Assembly (NCBI RefSeq): GCF_900114435.1
Contig: NZ_FOZK01000002.1
Span: 1-64,000, forward strand
From: Halomicrobium zhouii
GTDB taxonomy: Archaea > Halobacteriota > Halobacteria > Halobacteriales > Haloarculaceae
Direction of reading: 5' to 3'
DNA: 64,000 bases
Position numbers and translations under genes: made by a program. Below are positions 53,213-60,984 of this stretch, in pieces (the first letter of the stretch is position 1; every line of letters begins with the position of its first letter). A model generated the notes under the pieces. It had not been told where the DNA came from. It did not search any database and was given only the letters and a program-made list of their open reading frames with translations.

Positions 53213-54463
53213 ATGGCAAGCGCGGCGCTCTCGGAACCGCAGGTCCTGGCCCACGCGAAGGCTCGCCTGTTTCCCGACCCCGGCGAGGACGAGGCCTACG
53301 CCGTCGTCGACACCCAGTTCGCGATGGACGAGTGGCTCGCCGACCAGCGGGTCCCCGAGGCCGTCCGCGACCGTCTTGCGCCGTTCAACCACGTCCGCGT
53401 CGGCTCGGGCTACCCGGACCTCGTCGGCGTCCGCAAACTCGAAGACGACCTCCTGGCCGTCGACCGCGTGGGGGACCAGCCGCCGCTCGTCGCTATCGAG
53501 GCGAAGGGATATCGCGGAAACGACGCCGTCGACGTCGAGCGCGGCGTCGTCCAGGCCTACGACCGGCTGAACGAGGCCAACGCCGCCTACGTCGCCGCGC
53601 CGAAGGCGGCCATCTCCCAGTCCGCTCGCACCCTCGCCCGCGAACTGAACGTCGGTGTGCTGGGGGTCGAGGACGGTGGGGAGGTCGTCCCCGTCGAAGT
53701 CCCGCGCGTCGTCGGCAACCACACCTCCGACGACGCGACGGCCATCCGGTTCCAGGCCACGGCCCAGGGCGTCGCCGACAAATCGTTCGGGCTGAACCAC
53801 CCGAAGAACTACCTCGCCTACCCGCTGGCGGTGTACCACCCCGGGGCGACGGACGCGATTCTCGGCGAGCGCGTCGTCAACGCAGTCGACGGCGCCCGAA
53901 CGGGCGCGGCGTTCCTCGGCCTCATCGAGGAGAAACCCCACCGCGTCGACCTGACGCCCCTCGGCGAGGAAGTCGTCCGGTTCGCGCTGGACCGGTACGG
54001 CTCCGTCGACGCGGCGCTGGCCGAGTTCGAGAACTGGCAGCGCTCGCGGAAGCGGTTCTGTGACATTGCTCCGGAGTGGGGCCTGCTGACGAGACGGGTC
54101 CTCTGGGAGTACCCAGCGACCAAACTGATCGTTGAGGAACTCCAGACGATGCACGAGGACGGCGAGCCAGAACCCTCGCTCGTCGAGTTCGTGACCCGGC
54201 TGCACCGCCTGCATCCCACCTTCACCGTCGAACTCTTTCTTCGGGGGACCGACGACGTCCGCTCCCGGGTGCTCGACGCCGACGGAGACCTACAGGTCGA
54301 CGAACTCCGGGATGGGAACGTGTATCACTCCCCGACGGTGTTCCAGCTGAAGGCGATGCTCTACCACGCCGGCGTCCTGACCGAGCGCGGCTCGGAGCCG
54401 AACAGACTGGATCCTGAAACCGATACGTGGGCGCTCCGCGAACCGCTGGATTACTCTTTCTGA
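53213..54463 (+). CDS. PD-(D/E)xK nuclease-like protein with C-terminal helical domain
   Basis: In this 416-aa protein residues about 63-105 read HVRVGSGYPDLVGVRKLEDDLLAVD…PPLVAIEAKGYRG, giving the YPD…E-x-K arrangement of PD-(D/E)xK nucleases, followed by VQAYDRLNEANAAYVAAPK, a typical continuation. The C-terminal half contains winged-helix-like HRVDLTPLGEEVVRFALDRYG and FHSPTVFQLKAML-like segments. It may be a repair or defence nuclease without a methyltransferase partner. The ATG at 53213 is chosen because it directly precedes the conserved region and suits leaderless initiation. Confidence 0.6.
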   Translation: MASAALSEPQVLAHAKARLFPDPGEDEAYAVVDTQFAMDEWLADQRVPEAVRDRLAPFNHVRVGSGYPDLVGVRKLEDDLLAVDRVGDQPPLVAIEAKGYRGNDAVDVERGVVQAYDRLNEANAAYVAAPKAAISQSARTLARELNVGVLGVEDGGEVVPVEVPRVVGNHTSDDATAIRFQATAQGVADKSFGLNHPKNYLAYPLAVYHPGATDAILGERVVNAVDGARTGAAFLGLIEEKPHRVDLTPLGEEVVRFALDRYGSVDAALAEFENWQRSRKRFCDIAPEWGLLTRRVLWEYPATKLIVEELQTMHEDGEPEPSLVEFVTRLHRLHPTFTVELFLRGTDDVRSRVLDADGDLQVDELRDGNVYHSPTVFQLKAMLYHAGVLTERGSEPNRLDPETDTWALREPLDYSF

Positions 54464-54483
54464 TAAAGTTTTTACACAAGTCA

Positions 54484-54942
54484 GGCGCGCGCTGTCGCGG
54501 CCTTCGTGCCGCGACAAACCTGCGCGAGGGACGAGTGAGGGAGCGTGCGACCGAACGAGTCGGTTGGGGAGGGTGTGGCTGTGCGGTCCGGGCGGGGATG
54601 AAAGGGGCCGGTCGCTGGAGGAAGACCGGTGAAGTAAGCACCGCAGGCGAAGCCGAGGAGCGCAGCGAACCGCTCGACTCCAGCAACCGGGGGCTTTCTA
54701 CTTCTTGTCGGGAGAAACAACTCGAAAGCCCCGAGTCGTTCGACGGCTGCGACTCGCTGCGGTCCTCACTTCGTTGCGGTCCTTGCGTCGTCTCGCTCGT
54801 CGAACGTCTCGCCCCTTTCAGTCCCGCCCAGCACGAAAACCACAGCCACACGCCTCCCCAGCCGATTGCGGTGCTCGCTCCGCTGCGCTCCTCATCCCTC
54901 GCACACTTTCGTCGCGGCACGAAGGCCGCGACAGCGCGCGCC
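54484..54942. repeat. structured noncoding palindromic element, copy C
   Basis: Perfect 32-bp terminal inverted repeats occupy 54484-54515 and 54911-54942; each can itself fold as GTCGCGGC-loop-GCCGCGAC. Inside are a forward module (54594-54698) and an inverted module (54724-54824) whose CCG(A/G)GGGCTTTC-type tips face each other in the centre, the reverse of copies A and B. The whole element is a 459-bp imperfect palindrome. It lies between the nuclease-like gene and convergent gapI. The terminal repeats suggest a mobile origin; no transposase frame is present. Confidence 0.85.
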
Positions 54943-55013
54943 ACCTGCTGTTACTCAGGTCGAAAAGCCATCGCGAAACGGAGCGAATCAGGAAACAGGA
55001 GAGCCAGCGAACC

Positions 55014-56024
55014 CTAGTACTCGTGGACGTGCTGGGCGACGTCGAGCATGCGGTTCGAGAAGCCGTACTCGTTGTCGTACCAGGTGAGCACCTTCGTCAT
55101 GTCGCCGACGACGTTCGTGTTCTGGAGGTCGACGAGCGTCGAGTAGGGCTGCTGGAGGACGTCGGAGGAGACGATCTCGTCGTTCGTCACGCCGAGGACG
55201 CCTTCCAGCTCACCCGCCGCCGCGGCCTCGAAGGCGGCGTTGACGTCGCCCGCCGTCACGTTCGCTTCGAGATTGACGGTGAACTCCGTGATGGAGCCGT
55301 TGGGGACGGGGACGCGCATGGCCATGCCGTCGAGTTTCCCCTCCAGTTCGGGGAGGACTTCGGTGGCGGCCTGGGCGGCGCCGGTGGTGGTGGGGATGAT
55401 GTTCTCGGCGGCGGCGCGGCGGCGGCGGGGCTTGCTGTTGGGGCCGTCGACGAGGTTCTGGGTGCCGGTGTAGGCGTGGACCGTCGTCAGCTGGCCTTCC
55501 TCGATGCCGAACTCCTCGTGGAGCACCTTGGCGACGGGGGTGATGGAGTTCGTCGTACAGGAGGCGTTGGAGACGACGTCCTCGCCCTCGTACTCGTCCT
55601 GATTGACGCCGTAGACGAGCTGTTTGACGGGTTTGTCGCCCTTCGGCGGGGCGGAGATGACGACCTTGTCCGCGCCGGCTTCGAGGTGCTGGCTGGCGTC
55701 CTCGTGCGACCGGAAGATACCCGTGGCCTCGAAGGCGACGTCGACGTCGAGTTCGCCCCAGGGGAGCTTGCTGGGGTCAGTCTCGTGGAAGACGCCCGCC
55801 TCGAAGTCGGTGCCATCGACGGTCAGGGTGCCGTCCTCGAGCGAGGCGCCGTCACACCGGCCCAGCACGGTGTCGTACTTCGCGAGGTACTCGAACTCCT
55901 CGTCCTCCATCACGTCGTTGATCCCGACGATCTCGACGGCGTCGCTCTCCATGGACGCCCGGAAGACGTTCCGACCGATGCGCCCGAAGCCGTTCAGGCC
56001 GACGCGGACAGGCTCGTTGTTCAT
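55014..56024 (-). CDS. gapA: type I glyceraldehyde-3-phosphate dehydrogenase
   Basis: The 336-aa enzyme is the bacterial/eukaryal type: VRVGLNGFGRIGRNVFRA, the catalytic SNASCTTNS with C156, LTTVHAYTGTQNLVDGP with the active-site His, and WYDNEYGFSNRMLDV at the end. In haloarchaea this form is glycolytic, complementing the type II enzyme at 43342. It is unrelated in sequence to that enzyme apart from the fold. Two TACTCG direct repeats 22 bp apart lie in the promoter. Confidence 0.95.
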   Translation of the reverse strand: MNNEPVRVGLNGFGRIGRNVFRASMESDAVEIVGINDVMEDEEFEYLAKYDTVLGRCDGASLEDGTLTVDGTDFEAGVFHETDPSKLPWGELDVDVAFEATGIFRSHEDASQHLEAGADKVVISAPPKGDKPVKQLVYGVNQDEYEGEDVVSNASCTTNSITPVAKVLHEEFGIEEGQLTTVHAYTGTQNLVDGPNSKPRRRRAAAENIIPTTTGAAQAATEVLPELEGKLDGMAMRVPVPNGSITEFTVNLEANVTAGDVNAAFEAAAAGELEGVLGVTNDEIVSSDVLQQPYSTLVDLQNTNVVGDMTKVLTWYDNEYGFSNRMLDVAQHVHEY

Positions 56025-56026
56025 GA

Positions 56027-56054
56027 CGAGTATAAATTGGGTTCAGAGCGAGTA
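56027..56054 (-). promoter_or_regulatory. paired TACTCG repeats in the gapI promoter
   Basis: On the minus strand TACTCG occurs at 56049-56054 and again at 56027-56032, exactly 22 bp apart, that is two helical turns. They lie within 30 nt of the ATG, the upstream one overlapping the probable TATA box, a repressor-type position. TACT is also the half-site of TrmB, but the complete dyad is absent. Confidence 0.45.
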
Positions 56055-56280
56055 AAGGGTTTTCGAAGTCGGGGACGAATCGCTCGTTCATCAACGTGGA
56101 ACGGTCGCAACTGAACGATCGTGGGAAAGTCGTCGGGCTGGCTGCCTCTCTCGAACGAGTCAAATGTCCTATGGGTGCCGTGAAAGATCCCGTCAGTCCG
56201 CCCGCCATGTGGTGGTCGAACAGTTCGCCGAACTGTAGTGTCTCCAACAGGAGAGGGTCCAGCGCTGTGGACGGCCGAAG

Positions 56281-56287
56281 CTTTATT
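56281..56287 (+). promoter_or_regulatory. TATA-like promoter of hsp20
   Basis: CTTTATT is 28-34 nt upstream of the ATG at 56315. Confidence 0.45.
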
Positions 56288-56314
56288 CCGTGGGTCGTCA
56301 TAAGCGTTCACAGG

Positions 56315-56704
56315 ATGAGACGCGACGACCGTGACGACCCCTTCGACGAGTTCTTCCGCGAGCTAGAGCGGATGATGAACGACGTGATGGGTGCCGGTGG
56401 GGACGTCCACATCGAACAGAGTGGTGCCGACTACGGGGCGGACCTCCACCTCGACGTTCACGAGACAGACGAGGCTGTCCGGGTCGTGGCCGACGTGCCC
56501 GGCGTCGACAAGGACGCCATCGACCTCAAGTGCGACGGCGAGGTCCTCACGATCAAGGCCGCGGCCGACCAGCGCGACTACGGCGAACGGGTGCGACTCC
56601 CGGCCCACGTCGACGAGCACTCCGCCAACGCGACGTACAACAACGGTATTCTCGAAGTAAGCTTCACGCGGAGCGAAGACGCCAGCGACATCAGCCTCGA
56701 CTAG
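56315..56704 (+). CDS. Hsp20/alpha-crystallin family small heat-shock protein
   Basis: The 129-aa protein has a short N-terminal arm (MRRDDRDDPFDEFFRELERMMNDV), the alpha-crystallin domain from about residue 42 (YGADLHLDVHETDEAVRVVADVPGVDKDAIDLKCDGEVLTIKAAAD) and the conserved NNGILEVSFTR near the end. Small heat-shock proteins form oligomers that hold unfolded proteins. The terminal I-x-I motif is degenerate (SDISLD). It is monocistronic with its own promoter. Confidence 0.93.
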   Translation: MRRDDRDDPFDEFFRELERMMNDVMGAGGDVHIEQSGADYGADLHLDVHETDEAVRVVADVPGVDKDAIDLKCDGEVLTIKAAADQRDYGERVRLPAHVDEHSANATYNNGILEVSFTRSEDASDISLD

Positions 56705-56943
56705 CGGTCCCGTCGTCGCGCTGGCTCTCCGCCGGTTTTCGTCTCTCGTCGAGAGTTCTCAGTTCCACCGCCAGCCTGCCAGCCCCTCGTGGCTCGCGTA
56801 TGCACCTGAACACGACGAATACGCTCTCGTGGCGCTGCTCGGTCTGTACGTTCGCCCCGACGGAGCCGAACGGCTTCGTGGCGTCCGTCGGCTCCTCGTC
56901 TGGCGATTCAGTCGATACGGCGGGCCAATCCGCCAGACACCAT

Positions 56944-56951
56944 GGTTTAAT
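56944..56951 (+). promoter_or_regulatory. TATA-like promoter of the CNNM/CorC gene
   Basis: GGTTTAAT lies 24-31 nt upstream of the ATG at 56975. The preceding 240 bp after hsp20 hold no gene that I can support. Confidence 0.5.
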
Positions 56952-56974
56952 GATGCGCTGCCGTACGGACTGGC

Positions 56975-58357
56975 ATGGTAGATGTCGCACTCTCGCTCGG
57001 CCGGCTGCTGGCCGCGTTCTTCCTCGTCTTCCTGAACGGCTTCTTCGTCGCGGCGGAGTTCGCGTACGTGCGCATCCGCTCGACGGCGGTGGACCAGATG
57101 GTCGAGGAAGGGAAACCCGGAGCGGAGACCCTGCAGGGGACGCTCCAGCACCTCGACGACTATCTCGCAGTCACGCAACTGGGGATCACCATCGCCTCCC
57201 TCGGCCTGGGGTGGATCGGCGAACCGGCCGTCGCCGAGCTCATTCATCCCGTACTGGAGTCAGTTCTCCCCGAAAGCGCCGTTTCCCTCGTCGCCTTCGC
57301 CATCGGTTTCGGCTTCATCACGTTCCTCCACGTCGTCTTCGGGGAACTCGCCCCCAAGACCATCGCCATCGCGCAGGCCGAACGGATCGCGCTGTTCGTC
57401 GCGCCGCCGATGAAGTTCTTCTACTACGTCTTCTACCCCGGCCTCGTCGTCTTCAACGGGACGGCGAACGCCTTCACGAGCCTGATCGGCATCCCGCCGG
57501 CCTCCGAGACCGAGGAGACCCTCTCCGAGGAGGAGATCCTGATGATACTGACCCGCTCGGGCACCGAGGGTCACGTCGACAAGCGGGAGGTCGAGATGAT
57601 CGAGCAGGTGTTCGACCTCGACGACGTCAGCGTCCGGGAGGTCATGGTCCCCCGCCCCGACGTCGTGAGCGCGTCCGCCGACGCCACCGTCGCCGACCTC
57701 CGTGCACTCGTCGTCGAGGAGGGCCACACGCGCTACCCGGTCCTCGACGCAGACGACGGCGACCAGGTCGTCGGGTTCGTCGACGTCAAGGACCTCATCC
57801 GCGTCACCGAGTCAAGCGACGGCGAGCCCACCGCCACCGCGGGAGACCTGGTGCGTGACCTGCCCGTCATCCCCGAGACTGGCCAGGTCGACCAGCTCCT
57901 CCGCCAGTTCCAGGACGAGCAGAGCCAGATGGCCGCCGTCATCGACGAGTGGGGCTCCTTCGAGGGGATCGTCACCGTCGAGGACCTCGTCGAGGTCGTC
58001 GTCGGCGACATCAGGGACCAGTTCGACGTGGACGCGCGCGAACCGTCGATCGAGGGGAACGGCGATGGCACGTACACCGTCGACGGTGCCGTCCCCATCG
58101 GGAAGGTCAACAACGAACTGGAGACGGCCTTCGAGACCGACGAGTTCGGCACCATCGGCGGCCTCGTCCTCGACCGCCTCGGCCGCGCCCCCGAGGTCGG
58201 CGACCGCGTCACCGCCGACGGCCACCACCTCGACGTCGATGCGGTCGACGGCGCACGGGTCGCCCGCGTGCGGATTTTACCGGACGAGTCGACGGCCGAC
58301 GAGAGCGAGGATCGACCGGAAGACGGCTCCGGGACTCTGGACGACTCCGAGGAGTGA
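56975..58357 (+). CDS. CNNM/CorC family membrane protein with CBS domains
   Basis: The 460-aa protein has the DUF21/CNNM membrane region (residues about 1-190, with FLNGFFVAAEFAYVRIRS and VVFGELAPKTIAIAQAERIAL), a CBS pair (REVMVPRPDVVSASADATVADLRAL, then AGDLVRDLPVIPETGQ) and the C-terminal CorC_HlyC domain (GTIGGLVLDRLGRAPEVGD). Members export Mg2+ or Na+. All parts are intact. The acidic tail of about 25 residues is a haloarchaeal addition. Repeat element D starts about 30 bp downstream. Confidence 0.9.
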   Translation: MVDVALSLGRLLAAFFLVFLNGFFVAAEFAYVRIRSTAVDQMVEEGKPGAETLQGTLQHLDDYLAVTQLGITIASLGLGWIGEPAVAELIHPVLESVLPESAVSLVAFAIGFGFITFLHVVFGELAPKTIAIAQAERIALFVAPPMKFFYYVFYPGLVVFNGTANAFTSLIGIPPASETEETLSEEEILMILTRSGTEGHVDKREVEMIEQVFDLDDVSVREVMVPRPDVVSASADATVADLRALVVEEGHTRYPVLDADDGDQVVGFVDVKDLIRVTESSDGEPTATAGDLVRDLPVIPETGQVDQLLRQFQDEQSQMAAVIDEWGSFEGIVTVEDLVEVVVGDIRDQFDVDAREPSIEGNGDGTYTVDGAVPIGKVNNELETAFETDEFGTIGGLVLDRLGRAPEVGDRVTADGHHLDVDAVDGARVARVRILPDESTADESEDRPEDGSGTLDDSEE

Positions 58358-58389
58358 TGAGGAGCGTGGGGCCACGTGAGTAACTCTCC

Positions 58390-58846
58390 ACTCCCTCCTG
58401 GGTGTAGCGCGTCCGCGCCACGACACGCTTCCCGACTGTACCCCCGCCAGAACGAAGTTCTGACGAGCATCGCCTCGCAGTGCTTGGCTCAACGCAACCG
58501 GTCGGGAGTGCGTTTCATCGCGCGACCCACCGAAAGACTTGGCACACCTCGTCTTTCGAGCCCACACTCGCTTCGCTCGCGTGGAAGGGGAAGGGCAGGG
58601 CTGCGGTGCTGTGCGGTCCTCGGAGGACTGAAAGGGCGAGGCGGGGTCCGGGAACCTCGGCCCCGTAAGCGACCGCGAGAGCGTAGCTCTCGCGTAGTCC
58701 TCAGCTTTCGCTGAGGGCACCGGAACGAAGTGAGGAGCGAAGCGGGGCCGCGGGACTGGAGCGCGCCGAGGGCTTTCTGGGTGTTGGCGGTCTCAGTTCC
58801 GATTCTTGAGAGCGCGCCGATGGCTTTCTGGGCGTTCGCTGTCACC
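58390..58846. repeat. structured noncoding repeat element, copy D (truncated, reverse orientation)
   Basis: Read on the minus strand the order is the same as copies A and B: tip and module (58777-58625), the 86-bp shared block (58608-58523) and the GGAC-loop hairpin (about 58426-58402). The other terminal module is missing. Perfect hairpins inside include CGCGAGAGC-GTA-GCTCTCGCG (58674-58694), CCTCAGC/GCTGAGG (58699-58716) and CAGAAC-GAA-GTTCTG (58448-58462). The tip with its flank GAGCGCGCCGA is repeated directly at 58810-58840. It lies between the CNNM gene and the convergent permease gene. Confidence 0.8.
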
Positions 58847-58929
58847 GTTTCACCAATAACTAATCCCCCAAAACCATCCACGCAGAACTCAATCAGTTCA
58901 ACGAGAAAACGGCAGAAAGCGGCGGCAGA

Positions 58930-60012
58930 TCAGCCTTCCATCCCGGAGAAGGAGAGCCCACCCTCGATGTAGCGCTGGGCGAACAGATACACCAGCATGA
59001 TGGGCGTCGCGAAGGTGAGCGCGAACGCGGAGAAGCGCGCCCACGGGATGGAGTACTCCGAGACGAGTCCGAACAGCCCGACCGGCAGCGTGTAGTTCTC
59101 GGTGCCCAGCAGCGTCTGGGCGACGACGAACTCCGTCCAGCCGGTGAGGAAGGTGAAGATGAACACCGTCGCCAGCCCGGCGGCCGACAGCGGCAGGATG
59201 ACCTCGGTGACGACCCGCCACGGCGGCGCGCCGTCGACGACGGCGGCCTCCTCGTAGGAGACGGGGATGCCGTCCATGTACGTCTTGAGCAGCCACGTGT
59301 TGAACGGCACTGCAGTCGCGGCGTAGTACACCGCCAGCGCCAGCTTGTTGTCGTTGAAGCCGAACTGGACGTAGACGGCGTAGAGGCCGATCAGCAGGGC
59401 GATGCCGAGGCCGCCGCCGACCTGCGTCATCAGCACGTAGACGAACAGGATCTTCCGGCGGAAGATGAACTCCCGGCGCGAGAGTGCGTAGGATGCCGGG
59501 ACGATCAGGCACATCGAGATGATCACCGTCGGGATGGCGACGGTGAGGCTGTTCCACAGGAACTGCTTGAAGTCCGAGGGATTGTCGACGCCGTGTGCGG
59601 AGGCGTCGAGCACGGTAAGCTGGGGCGTGTCGAACACCACGGCCAGATCCGTCAGCGGCACGTTGACCGTGACGCTGTAGGCCGGCAGTATCAGGTCGCC
59701 GACGACCCAGACGAACGGCTGGAGCGTCGGGTCTTCGGGGAACAGTGAGATGCCGCCGGAGGTGTACAGCGACGCGCCAGACCCGGAGAGCGCGGCCTGG
59801 AGGATCCAGTAGATGGGGAACATGAGCGCCATAACGAGCAGGAGCGCGCCCAGTGTGGCCCCGACGGTCTTCAGTGGTTCGGTGGCCGGGACATCCCCGT
59901 CACGGACCTGCCGTGCGGTGTAGACGGCGGCCCGGCCGCTCTCGACGGGCGCGTACGCGACGCGTTTCGCGTCCTCGGCGACCTTGCGGGCGATAGCACC
60001 GACGAAGCTCAT
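58930..60012 (-). CDS. carbohydrate ABC transporter permease (MalG-type)
   Basis: The 360-aa permease has a cytoplasmic N-terminus of about 48 residues, a first helix (TLGALLLVMALMFPIYWIL), an unusually long extracytoplasmic loop of about 80 residues, and five further helices. The EAA loop reads SYEEAAVVDGAPPWRVVTEVILPL. The C-terminal RYIEGGLSFSGMEG is the usual MalG/CUT1 ending. Its start overlaps the other permease gene by 4 bp. Substrate is probably a sugar or sugar polymer breakdown product. Confidence 0.88.
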   Translation of the reverse strand: MSFVGAIARKVAEDAKRVAYAPVESGRAAVYTARQVRDGDVPATEPLKTVGATLGALLLVMALMFPIYWILQAALSGSGASLYTSGGISLFPEDPTLQPFVWVVGDLILPAYSVTVNVPLTDLAVVFDTPQLTVLDASAHGVDNPSDFKQFLWNSLTVAIPTVIISMCLIVPASYALSRREFIFRRKILFVYVLMTQVGGGLGIALLIGLYAVYVQFGFNDNKLALAVYYAATAVPFNTWLLKTYMDGIPVSYEEAAVVDGAPPWRVVTEVILPLSAAGLATVFIFTFLTGWTEFVVAQTLLGTENYTLPVGLFGLVSEYSIPWARFSAFALTFATPIMLVYLFAQRYIEGGLSFSGMEG

Positions 60013-60974
60013 GCGTCGTCCACCCCGTCGGCGAGCCTGCCGCGTTTGACGTTCAGCCACATGAACGCGCCGATGAACGCAACCGCGACGATGCTGATGG
60101 CGGCGCCGCGGCCGTACTCGGAGAACTGGAACGCCTCGCGGTAGCCGTAGACGATCAGCAGTTCGTTGGCCCGCGCCGGGCCGCCCTGGTTGAACACGAA
60201 GGGGATCAGGAACTGCTGGAACGAGGCGGCCGAGGTGAGGATGGTGGCGAACAGCACGGGCCGCTTGATCGACGGCAGCGTCACGTGGATAAGCCGGGCG
60301 AACCACCCGGCACCGTCGACGACGGCGGCCTCGTGGAGTTCCTCAGGGACGTCCTGGAGCGCGCTCACGGTGATGATGACCATGAACGGGTACGCGAGCC
60401 ACATCTCGGTGACGTTGTACGCCACGAAGGCGGTCCAGCGACCCGAGAGCCAGGCGACGGAACTGGCGCCGACCGTCGACAGCAACTGGTTCACCAGGCC
60501 GAAGTCGGCCGAACTGAAGATACCGCGCCACACCGTGATGGTGAAGATGGCGGGCAGGCCCATCGGGAGGATGATGAACGAGCGCATCAGGCGCTTGCCC
60601 CTGACGCGGTCGTTGGTGACGACGAGCGCGACGCCGATGCTCAGGAACAGCTTCAGCGTCACGCTCGTGGCGACGAACAGCCAGGTGACGCCGAAGGAGT
60701 TCCAGAACTGCGGGTCGGTGACGACGTCGACGTAGTTCGCCAGGCCGACGAACGTCGCCTCACCGAACGTCAGCACCGAGAACGCGCCCTCGCCGGCGTA
60801 GAGGTTCGCCGGTGCCGCGTCGGTAAACGAGATTCCGAGCAGGTACAGCACCGGGAACAGCATGAACGCCGAGAAGATGAACAGTCCCGGCAGGACGAAC
60901 AGGAGTCCCAGGTCACGCTTGTCGAGGAACGGCACTGCCTCGACGCGGCGGGCGACGCGTGATGCCGTGCTCAT
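60009..60974 (-). CDS. carbohydrate ABC transporter permease (MalF-type)
   Basis: The 321-aa protein has six helices, beginning LLFVLPGLFIFSAFMLFPVLYLLGISF, and the EAA loop PEELHEAAVVDGAGWFARLIHVTLPSI, typical of CUT1 permease F subunits. It lies 10 bp after the binding-protein gene and overlaps the MalG-type gene, so all three form one operon. It would pair with the MalG-type protein to make the channel. Confidence 0.9.
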   Translation of the reverse strand: MSTASRVARRVEAVPFLDKRDLGLLFVLPGLFIFSAFMLFPVLYLLGISFTDAAPANLYAGEGAFSVLTFGEATFVGLANYVDVVTDPQFWNSFGVTWLFVATSVTLKLFLSIGVALVVTNDRVRGKRLMRSFIILPMGLPAIFTITVWRGIFSSADFGLVNQLLSTVGASSVAWLSGRWTAFVAYNVTEMWLAYPFMVIITVSALQDVPEELHEAAVVDGAGWFARLIHVTLPSIKRPVLFATILTSAASFQQFLIPFVFNQGGPARANELLIVYGYREAFQFSEYGRGAAISIVAVAFIGAFMWLNVKRGRLADGVDDA

Positions 60975-60984
60975 TGGTGTGTCC

